From Desulfovibrio sp. (GTDB lineage Bacteria; Desulfobacterota; Desulfovibrionia; Desulfovibrionales; Desulfovibrionaceae): 46,999 nucleotides of DNA. Below are positions 41,126 to 46,999 of the stretch, piece after piece. The notes beneath the pieces were generated by a model. That model saw nothing but the letters and a program-made list of their open reading frames with translations. It was not told the DNA's origin and searched no databases. Each line of letters starts with the position of its first letter. The stretch's first letter is position 1. The stretch covers positions 1-46,999 of the forward strand of contig JAFTDG010000157.1 of the NCBI GenBank assembly GCA_017454325.1. The letters run 5' to 3'. Position numbers and translations under genes: made by a program.

Positions 41126-42544
41126 TCAGGGACGCAGCAGATCCGGGTGGTATTCGCCTATGGATACATAGAGGGCCGCCAGAGCTGTGAGAAAATCTGC
41201 ACGGGCGGCGGTCAGTTCCGCCTCTGCCACGGCGAGGTTCGCAGAGGCGTCCAAAACATCAAAGTTGGTGCCTACCTGTTCCTTATAGCGGCCCTGAGCT
41301 ACCCTGAATGCCTCTGTAGACTGCTCCACGCTTTTTTCAGAGACTGCAATGCGTTCTGCCGCTTCGCGTACGGCCAGAAATTTGGATTTGACGTCGTAGC
41401 CCACGTTGAGTTTCAGTTCTTCCTCTGCATAGCGCATCTTGGTTACAAGGGCACCAGCTTGCTTATCCGCATAATATGTGGTTCCCCACTGGAAGACCTC
41501 CCATGTGGCGCGGGCACCTACTTCCCATGTTTGGGCGCGGGAGCCGAATTCCCCGGCTGCCTGAAGGTCCGGCCTGTTGCCTGTCTGGGTCATGTTCCAG
41601 TATGCCTCAATCTGCGGGTAGTATCCTGCCTGCACTTCCTTTTGGGATTTGCGTGATATATCCACAGACAGCGCCGCCATATATATATCGGGCCGTTGCC
41701 GGTAGGCTGCTGCCAGGCATTGCTCCAGTGAGCGGCCAAAAGGCACTTGTGTGAGCTTGCCGGTGTAGCGTATCTTGCTATGGGCTGGCAGGCCCATGAG
41801 GGTATTGAGTCGCGCAAGGCATGTATCCCTGCTGTTTTCCATTTGTATGAGCGTATTTTCCGCTTTATGCACATCCACTTCGGCCTGCAGCACATCCAGC
41901 CGGGGGCGCAGGCCAACCTTGTAAAAGGCTGTGGTTATACGCAGCTGGTCCTGCAAACGCTGCAGTGCTTCCCGCCGGCTGCGCGCATGATCTTCATAGC
42001 GCAGATAATTGAGGAATTCTGTCTGCACGCTTTCGGTCATTTCCAGTTCGGCCTTGCGCACGGCTGCCTTGTCATTTTCTGCCTGGAGCGCGGTGCGCTG
42101 ATAGGCGGCCAGCAGGCGGAAACCCTGAAAAACGGGCTGTGAAACCTCCACTGCCCAGGAATAGGTGCCACGTTCCGGCGTACGTGAGGCAGAAGAATCC
42201 GGGTCAGTGTCGCGTTGTTGTTTGATGACAGAATATGACATGCCTAGACGGGGACCAAAGGCACCACGCTGGGATTTGCGTGCCGCTTCGGAAGCCTGCT
42301 GTTGCGCTTCTTGCGCACCGAGACCGGGATTGTTGCGCAGGGCGCGTTCCACGGCTTCGGCCATGGACACTGGCCCTGTAGGTGGAGGAAGGGGTTTCGT
42401 GGCAAGTGTGCGGCCCGTACGCAGTGGCGATGCTGCCTGCGTGTGGCGTGTTTCACGGGCCCAGGCCGGGTCGGTGACGAGCCAGCATGCGAGCAAAAAA
42501 CAGAGTATATCGCCGCACAAAAGGCGATAGCGGCGGGTTTTCAT
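41126..42544 (-). CDS. TolC-family outer-membrane efflux channel
   Basis: This protein forms an outer-membrane and periplasmic tunnel used by drug efflux pumps or type I secretion. The 472-residue protein has a Sec signal peptide ending AWA before residue 30, then two repeated helical OEP domains, each opening with a segment like MAEAVERALRNNPGLGAQEA and containing long coiled helices. I chose ATG 42544 because GGAGG lies eight bases upstream and a signal peptide follows; the frame extends to 42739 without either. No inner-membrane pump or adaptor is next to it. It lies 98 bases downstream of cheV on the same strand, with a hairpin between, so co-transcription is uncertain. Confidence 0.92.
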   Translation of the reverse strand: MKTRRYRLLCGDILCFLLACWLVTDPAWARETRHTQAASPLRTGRTLATKPLPPPTGPVSMAEAVERALRNNPGLGAQEAQQQASEAARKSQRGAFGPRLGMSYSVIKQQRDTDPDSSASRTPERGTYSWAVEVSQPVFQGFRLLAAYQRTALQAENDKAAVRKAELEMTESVQTEFLNYLRYEDHARSRREALQRLQDQLRITTAFYKVGLRPRLDVLQAEVDVHKAENTLIQMENSRDTCLARLNTLMGLPAHSKIRYTGKLTQVPFGRSLEQCLAAAYRQRPDIYMAALSVDISRKSQKEVQAGYYPQIEAYWNMTQTGNRPDLQAAGEFGSRAQTWEVGARATWEVFQWGTTYYADKQAGALVTKMRYAEEELKLNVGYDVKSKFLAVREAAERIAVSEKSVEQSTEAFRVAQGRYKEQVGTNFDVLDASANLAVAEAELTAARADFLTALAALYVSIGEYHPDLLRP

Positions 42545-42621
42545 AACTGTATCCTCCCGAACGCAGGGTACAATCCTGTGCAGGGAGGGGGCAAGAGAAA
42601 AGTCTGTATTCTGCGCACTGC

Positions 42622-42650
42622 GGGGCTGCCCGCCGCCTGTGCCTAGCCCC
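42622..42650 (-). terminator. Hairpin overlapping the cheV stop codon
   Basis: GGGGCT at 42622-42627 pairs with AGCCCC at 42645-42650 around the cheV stop. A short T-rich stretch follows about 30 bases later in the transcription direction, so it is at best a weak terminator between cheV and tolC. Confidence 0.35.
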
Positions 42651-43584
42651 AGGCTGCAGTGACCAGATCGTACAGTTTGTCGGCCAATGCCTTCAGGTCG
42701 GGCTTGGCAAACTCCGCATCCGCATTCACTACAGCGCACTTCTTGGCCAGGCTTTCGTTGATCATGGATGAAAAGATAGCCACAGGCAGAGCCTTGAGGA
42801 TGGGGTCTTCCTTAATGTTCTTACACAGGGCAAGGCCATCCATAGAAGGCATCTCGATATCCGTGATGATACCGTGCAGAAAATCCTGTATGGGTCGGTT
42901 TTCCTCTTCGCAGCGACGGCGCAGTTCGCGCAAATATTCCCAAGCTTCCAGGCCGTTAACCCTCTGCTCAACCTCGAAACGGCCTTCCTTTACGAGCAAG
43001 TCGCGCAGGAGCTTGCGTATGCTGCGGGAATCGTCCACATGCAGAATGTTATAGGTTTTGTTTACCTCCTTCACCATTTCGGCGTCGTCAAAGCGCATGG
43101 CCATGGTGGGGTGCAATTCGGCCACGATGGCTTCCAGATCCAGCAAAAATATGACCCTGTCTTCCAGACGCACCACACCCGTTACGGAGCTGCGGCTCAT
43201 ATTTTGTAAATACTGACCTGGTGCCTCCACATCTGTCCAGCTCAGGCGGTAGATGCGGTTGACGCCGGAAACCAGAAAGGCCGTACACAACTCGTTGAAT
43301 TCCGTAACGATGACTTTGGCATCTTCGTTGTCAATGGGCGGACTGTCCAGAAAGAGCGCCATGTCGATGAGCGGTACCACGCGGTTGTTGCGGTGCAGGA
43401 AGGCCCCCAGAATGGCCGGATGGCGCATTTCCGGCATGGCTGTCACCGGCTGGCGTCGGCCGATTTCCACGACTTTAGCGACGTTGAGGCCATAGTGGGC
43501 CTCATACCCATCTTGATTGACATAGAATTCGACAATTTCCAGCTCATTAGTGCCGGTTTCCAGCAAAATATTTGTCTGCGACAT
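42643..43584 (-). CDS. cheV: CheV chemotaxis coupling protein
   Basis: CheV couples chemoreceptors to the kinase CheA and can be phosphorylated for adaptation. The 313-residue protein has an N-terminal CheW domain (residues 1-155, with VVPLIDMALFLDSPP and VIFLLDLEAI) and a C-terminal receiver (from about residue 175) with phosphoacceptor Asp in GIITDIEMPSMDG and Lys in FAKPDLKAL. I chose ATG 43584, seven bases after GGAG; the TTG at 43590 is less likely. A sigma-28-like promoter lies 75 bases upstream, as expected of a motility-regulon gene. It stands alone, with no other chemotaxis genes in the window. Confidence 0.95.
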   Translation of the reverse strand: MSQTNILLETGTNELEIVEFYVNQDGYEAHYGLNVAKVVEIGRRQPVTAMPEMRHPAILGAFLHRNNRVVPLIDMALFLDSPPIDNEDAKVIVTEFNELCTAFLVSGVNRIYRLSWTDVEAPGQYLQNMSRSSVTGVVRLEDRVIFLLDLEAIVAELHPTMAMRFDDAEMVKEVNKTYNILHVDDSRSIRKLLRDLLVKEGRFEVEQRVNGLEAWEYLRELRRRCEEENRPIQDFLHGIITDIEMPSMDGLALCKNIKEDPILKALPVAIFSSMINESLAKKCAVVNADAEFAKPDLKALADKLYDLVTAAWG

Positions 43585-43658
43585 AGCCAAACTCCGTTCC
43601 GCGCAGCCCCACCATCAAGGCGCAGCCACATGTACCCACGTTTTCTGCTCTGCCGCTC

Positions 43659-43685
43659 TTATCGGTAACAATGAACAAACACTTA
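43659..43685 (-). promoter_or_regulatory. Sigma-28 (FliA)-type promoter for cheV
   Basis: Minus strand TAAGTGTT (43685-43678), 11-base spacer, ACCGATAA (43666-43659). The sigma-28 consensus is TAAAGTTT-N11-GCCGATAA: the -10 matches 7 of 8, the -35 matches 5 of 8 and the spacing is exact. The next gene is chemotaxis gene cheV, which makes it convincing. Confidence 0.6.
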
Positions 43686-43726
43686 ACCGTCAGGGCTGAA
43701 AGTGCAGTGCAGAAGGAAGGATTGTG

Positions 43727-44650
43727 TCAACCCTGGCTGGGCGCGTCCGTAAACAGCCGTGTGGATATATAGCGCTCGCCCGTATCGCAGACAAAGGTGA
43801 CGATGTTTTTGCCCTGCATTTCGGGGCGTGCCGCCACATCCAGCGCGGCACGCACATTGGCCCCGGTGGAGACGCCGGCCACCACTCCGTGATGCATGAG
43901 TATGCGCGCTGTTTTCAGGGCCTGTTCCCCATCCATACGCAACACTTCGTCCAGCAGAGATCGGTCGAGTATTTCCGGAACAAAGCCCGCGCCAATACCC
44001 TGAATGATGTGTGGGCCAGGGCAGCCCCCTGAGAGAACCGGGGATGCGTCAGGCTCCACAGCAATCACCTTGAAGCCGGGGATGCGTTCCTTGAGGTACC
44101 GTCCCACCCCGGTGATGGATGAACCCGACCCCACACCAGCGACCAGCACATCCATTTTGCCCACGCTGTCACGAAAGATTTCCGGGCCAGTGGTTTTGTA
44201 GTGGGCCTGTACAGCCTGGGGGTTGGTGAACTGGCCGAGGATAAGGCCTTCCCGTTCTTTTGCAATGCGTTTGGCACAGGCCACGGCACCAGTCATACCT
44301 TCCTTTGCAGGGGTAAGCACCAGTTCCGCGCCAAGAGCGGCAAGCAGGTTGCGCCGTTCCAGACTCATGGATTCGGGCATGGTCAGCACGCAGTGCAGGC
44401 CACGCACGGCGGCTACAAGGGCCATGCCGATGCCCATATTGCCACTGGTTGCTTCTACCAGCAGACCGCCGGGTTCTATCAGCCCTTCGTCCATGGCATC
44501 AGTGATGAGGTGAAAGGCCACGCGGTCCTTAATAGAACCGCCAGGATTGCGGTTTTCGAGCTTGAGCCAGACTGTGCCCGGCAAATCTGCCGAGAGGTCC
44601 AGGCGCAGCAGGGGGGTATTGCCAATGGCCTGCAGAATGTGCGTCAGCAT
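43727..44650 (-). CDS. cysK: Cysteine synthase (O-acetylserine sulfhydrylase)
   Basis: A PLP enzyme that forms L-cysteine from O-acetylserine and sulfide. The 307-residue protein has the PLP-lysine motif NRNPGGSIKDR, the substrate loop TSGNMGIGMALV (Asn-Met here where many have Asn-Thr), the phosphate-binding GVGSGSSITGVGR, and FVCDTGERYIS near the C-terminus. The size matches CysK or CysM. It lies 75 bases downstream of the cyclophilin on the same strand with a weak hairpin in between, and 142 bases from cheV. A serine acetyltransferase gene is not in the window. Which isozyme (K or M) cannot be settled from sequence alone. Confidence 0.93.
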   Translation of the reverse strand: MLTHILQAIGNTPLLRLDLSADLPGTVWLKLENRNPGGSIKDRVAFHLITDAMDEGLIEPGGLLVEATSGNMGIGMALVAAVRGLHCVLTMPESMSLERRNLLAALGAELVLTPAKEGMTGAVACAKRIAKEREGLILGQFTNPQAVQAHYKTTGPEIFRDSVGKMDVLVAGVGSGSSITGVGRYLKERIPGFKVIAVEPDASPVLSGGCPGPHIIQGIGAGFVPEILDRSLLDEVLRMDGEQALKTARILMHHGVVAGVSTGANVRAALDVAARPEMQGKNIVTFVCDTGERYISTRLFTDAPSQG

Positions 44651-44672
44651 AGGGCGTACCTAATTGGTAAAG

Positions 44673-44693
44673 AATCTGTCGGCTAAACAGATT
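44673..44693 (-). terminator. Short hairpin between the cyclophilin gene and cysK
   Basis: AATCTGT (44673-44679) pairs with ACAGATT (44687-44693) across a 7-base loop, followed on the minus strand by CTTTACC. The stem is AT-rich and the U-run short, so termination would be partial. Confidence 0.4.
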
Positions 44694-44725
44694 GTTGCGG
44701 CGTTGGATGGAGGCGTGCCGGCTGA

Positions 44726-45235
44726 TTAGGCAAAACGGCTGGCCCCGGTGATGAGTACCATGTCGGTGGGCACATTTTCGTGTATGCCCACGGTGGTTGT
44801 TTTGACCTTGGCAATTTTGTCCACCACATCCATGCCGTCGGTCACCTGACCAAAAACACAGTATCCCCAGCCGTCCGGTGTTGGCGCTGTAAAATCCAGA
44901 AAATCGTTATCCACCAGATTGATGAAAAACTGGGCCGAGGCGCTGTGCGGGTCGCGCGTACGGGCCATGGCAATGGTGCCGCGCACGTTTTTCAGCCCAT
45001 TGTCGGCTTCGTTGGGCACAGGTTCCCTGGTGGGTTTCTCATCCATGCGTGCGCCGAGCCCGCCGCCCTGAATCATGAAGCCTGGAATGACCCGGTGAAA
45101 AATAGTGTTGGAATAGAAGCCGTCATCCACATATTGCAGAAAGTTGGCGACGGTTTTGGGGGCCTTGTCGGCAAAAAGTTCTATGAGAATGTCGCCGGAA
45201 GTGGTCTCCAGCAGAATCGTGGGATTGTCAGCCAT
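44726..45235 (-). CDS. Cyclophilin-type peptidyl-prolyl cis-trans isomerase
   Basis: The 169-residue protein catalyses proline isomerisation during protein folding. It has the active-site motif [26 protein letters not shown] and [17 protein letters not shown], and no signal peptide, so it should be cytoplasmic like PpiB. The start has AAGGAG six bases upstream. It is divergent from mutY across 89 bases and upstream of cysK on the same strand. Confidence 0.95.
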   Translation of the reverse strand: MADNPTILLETTSGDILIELFADKAPKTVANFLQYVDDGFYSNTIFHRVIPGFMIQGGGLGARMDEKPTREPVPNEADNGLKNVRGTIAMARTRDPHSASAQFFINLVDNDFLDFTAPTPDGWGYCVFGQVTDGMDVVDKIAKVKTTTVGIHENVPTDMVLITGASRFA

Positions 45236-45324
45236 GGATGCTCCTTGGTGTTGGTGTTGCTGGCTTTATCTATATGTCATGGCCTTCAAGATGACAATGC
45301 CCGCTGAAGGGTATAGACTGCAGT

Positions 45325-46509
45325 ATGTCACATACTCCTTCCTCCCCAGCCGCGTACGCCCAGAGGCAGGCCCTTCTTCCGGGGCTGGAATGCCCAGAAC
45401 GGAGCAGCCATCTGCCCCCCGAGGCCCATGTGCCCCACATGCAGCAAGCCCTGCTTGCCTGGTTTGCCACCCATAAACGCCCCCTGCCCTGGAGAGTTAG
45501 CTATACACCCTATGAGGTCTGGATTTCTGAAATCATGCTCCAGCAGACGCAGATGGAGCGCGGGGTGGTCTATTTCAGACGCTGGATGGAACGCTTTCCT
45601 AATATTGCCACTCTGGCCGCCGCAGATGAGGAGACGGTGCTGCGGTACTGGGAGGGGTTGGGTTACTATTCCCGCGCACGGCATGTGCTGGCAGCGGCCC
45701 GCCGCATTCGTGACATGCACGGGGGGGTGTTCCCTGCCCGTCTGGAGGACATCCGCGCTCTGCCGGGCGTTGGTCCGTATACAGCGGGGGCCGTGGCCAG
45801 CATTGCCTTTGGTGAGCGCCTGCCCTGTGTGGACGCCAATGTGGAGCGCGTGGTCTCCCGTCTTTTTGACGTGGATGGCCCTGTGAAGCAGGAACCTGCG
45901 GCAGGGACTATCCGTGCATGGGCGTTGCGCCTGGTGCCGGAAAACCACGTGCGCGAGCACAATCAGGCCATGATGGAACTGGGTGCGCTTGTCTGCCGCA
46001 AAAAGCCCCGCTGCGGTGAGTGCCCGCTGGCGCGCTACTGTGTAAGCCTGCATCTGGGTATCACTGACCAGCGCCCTGTGCCCGGCAAGAAGGCAGTTAT
46101 CACCCCGGTGACCGCTGTCACAGGTGTGCTGGTCTGCGCAGGCCGCATTTTTGTGCAGAAACGATTGCCCGGAGCCGTGTGGGCCAATTTGTGGGAATTT
46201 CCCGGTGGTCGTGTGGAACAGGGAGAACGCCCGCAGGAGGCCATTGTGCGGGAATATATGGAAGAGACGGGTTTTGCCGTGCGGGTGGTGGCAACGTACG
46301 GCCTTATACGTCATGGCTATACCACCTACCGGCTGCGTCTGCACTGCTTTGGCCTAGAGTTTGCGGATGCGCCTGCCTTGCAACCGCCAGCGCCTCCCGT
46401 GCTCACGGCGGCCACGCAGTATCAGTGGGTTCTGCCCCAGGGACTGCAAGACCTGGCCATGCCCGCCGCCCATCGTAAGCTGGCCGACAGGATTTATACT
46501 ACACTGTAG
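45325..46509 (+). CDS. mutY: MutY A/G-specific adenine DNA glycosylase
   Basis: MutY removes adenine mispaired with 8-oxoguanine. The 394-residue protein has the helix-hairpin-helix LPGVGPYTAGAVASIAFG, the catalytic Asp in VDANVERVVSRLF, the 4Fe-4S loop CRKKPRCGECPLARYC, and the C-terminal NUDIX-like domain (LWEFPGGRVEQGERPQEAIV) that recognises the oxidised guanine. The first 38 residues are an unusual Pro-rich extension; ATG 45439 could be the real start, since MutY homologs begin near MQQALLAWF. No strong ribosome binding site is seen at either. It is GC-rich like its neighbours. It shares a DNA-repair theme with the PHP/UvrD fusion but not its location. Confidence 0.95.
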   Translation: MSHTPSSPAAYAQRQALLPGLECPERSSHLPPEAHVPHMQQALLAWFATHKRPLPWRVSYTPYEVWISEIMLQQTQMERGVVYFRRWMERFPNIATLAAADEETVLRYWEGLGYYSRARHVLAAARRIRDMHGGVFPARLEDIRALPGVGPYTAGAVASIAFGERLPCVDANVERVVSRLFDVDGPVKQEPAAGTIRAWALRLVPENHVREHNQAMMELGALVCRKKPRCGECPLARYCVSLHLGITDQRPVPGKKAVITPVTAVTGVLVCAGRIFVQKRLPGAVWANLWEFPGGRVEQGERPQEAIVREYMEETGFAVRVVATYGLIRHGYTTYRLRLHCFGLEFADAPALQPPAPPVLTAATQYQWVLPQGLQDLAMPAAHRKLADRIYTTL

Positions 46510-46522
46510 GTTGTTCCTTGTT

Positions 46523-46850
46523 TTACTGCACCTTGCGCAGAGCCTCAATTTCTGCGGTAGAGAGATCGGTAGCCTCTGCAATCTGGGCAATGGTACTGTC
46601 CTCCATGAGGTCGCGTAGGGTCTGTTTGGACTCTTCTGTTTTGAATCTCTGCTGAAAATTGTTTACTCGGGGGCTGGCAAATCCCTGTTTGACGCTGCAT
46701 TCCTAGCCATGTACGTTTCAAATATACATGGAGGTCGACATTATGGCCCAAGTAAAAGAATCTCTGCATGAGCAGCAGGATGAGATATGCCCCTGCCAGT
46801 GACGGACCCTGATATGAGGCGTGGTTCAGGCGGAAGGTGACACGCAGCAT
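46523..46850 (-). pseudogene. Decayed fragment resembling the C-terminus of an Rpn/PD-(D/E)XK transposase
   Basis: Reading leftward to a TAA at 46525-46523, an open stretch from about 46694 encodes ESKQTLRDLMEDSTIAQIAE and TDLSTAEIEALRKVQ. This matches the typical C-terminal tail of Rpn family transposases and nucleases ('...IAELTGLSLEEIEAL'). There is no usable start, and a TAG lies just upstream. Further upstream, to about 46850, a different frame contains TFRLNHASYQGPSLAGAY, which is weakly like the family's mid-region. So the gene appears truncated and frameshifted. The remaining sequence in the 426-base gap after mutY shows nothing I can identify. Confidence 0.5.
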
Positions 46851-46935
46851 TGAAGCTGCAGATAATGGACAGCTCCTGCATCCCTCCCCATTCCTGCCCT
46901 TGCCCTTTGCCGTTGCTTCACCTATGATTTAGAGC

Positions 46936-46999
46936 ATGAAGCAATGGAAGCCATGGGAAGAACTGACCATTCAGGACAACTTCATGTTCCAGAAGGTCA
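46936..46999 (+). CDS. Rpn/PD-(D/E)XK family transposase or nuclease, N-terminal part
   Basis: The last 64 bases open a frame starting MKQWKPWEELTIQDNFMFQK, which is the usual opening of Rpn-like recombination-promoting nuclease/transposase proteins. The gene runs off the window. Only weak ribosome-binding sequence precedes the ATG. Together with the fragment on the other strand it suggests that this family has been active here. Confidence 0.55.
   Translation, partial: MKQWKPWEELTIQDNFMFQKV

Noticed and set aside
45328..46344. 338-residue open frame on the minus strand
   Set aside because: It is antisense to mutY in GC-rich DNA, where long chance frames are common. MutY motifs confirm the plus strand is coding.

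Overview
The window looks like chromosomal core DNA from a Desulfovibrio-like bacterium (family Desulfovibrionaceae, Desulfobacterota). This is inferred from gene content and order, not from a database match. The pointers are a lipoprotein-type CbiK cobalt chelatase next to a precorrin-2 methyltransferase, an Endonuclease-Q-like PHP domain fused to a UvrD helicase, a def-fmt-DUF116-rsmB grouping, and a dnaA-dnaN-gyrB-gyrA block. I see no prophage, CRISPR array, rRNA or tRNA.

Layout. (1) 1-3167, minus strand: folD, eno and coaX. (2) 3327-10610, plus strand: a tight run of a nucleotide-sugar epimerase, a U32-family protein, a TrmN6-like methyltransferase and the PHP/UvrD fusion, followed by an NlpC/P60 lipoprotein and a MerR-like regulator. 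(3) 12002-13232, minus strand: a single-domain response regulator and a DsbA-like thiol oxidoreductase. (4) 13.4-15.8 kb: the chromosome partition locus, with a parS-like palindrome, parA and parB. A small Zn-ribbon protein gene sits between parA and parB on the opposite strand. (5) 15815-34168: an 18-kb block entirely on the minus strand, in transcription order dnaA, dnaN, gyrB, gyrA, TPR lipoprotein, purF, hisS, aspS, def, fmt, glycosyltransferase, DUF116 (interrupted by an in-frame TGA) and rsmB. (6) 34.4-46.5 kb, GC-rich: an M23 peptidase, rpsA, a cobalamin riboswitch with cbiK and cobI, a phenylacetate-CoA-ligase-like gene, cheV-tolC, cysK, a cyclophilin and mutY. (7) The right edge holds a decayed C-terminal fragment and the start of another gene, both resembling the Rpn/PD-(D/E)XK transposase family.

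The genes mostly serve replication, segregation, translation, envelope and cofactor functions. Base composition is uneven: 13.2-18 kb is visibly AT-rich and 37-46.5 kb is clearly GC-rich.

The most noteworthy items are the EndoQ-like/UvrD fusion, the TGA-interrupted DUF116 gene, the split parA/parB locus with its parS, the sigma-28-type promoter in front of cheV, and the lack of DnaA boxes around dnaA. I did not find a clearly new multi-gene system. The best candidate for new biology is the nuclease-helicase fusion.
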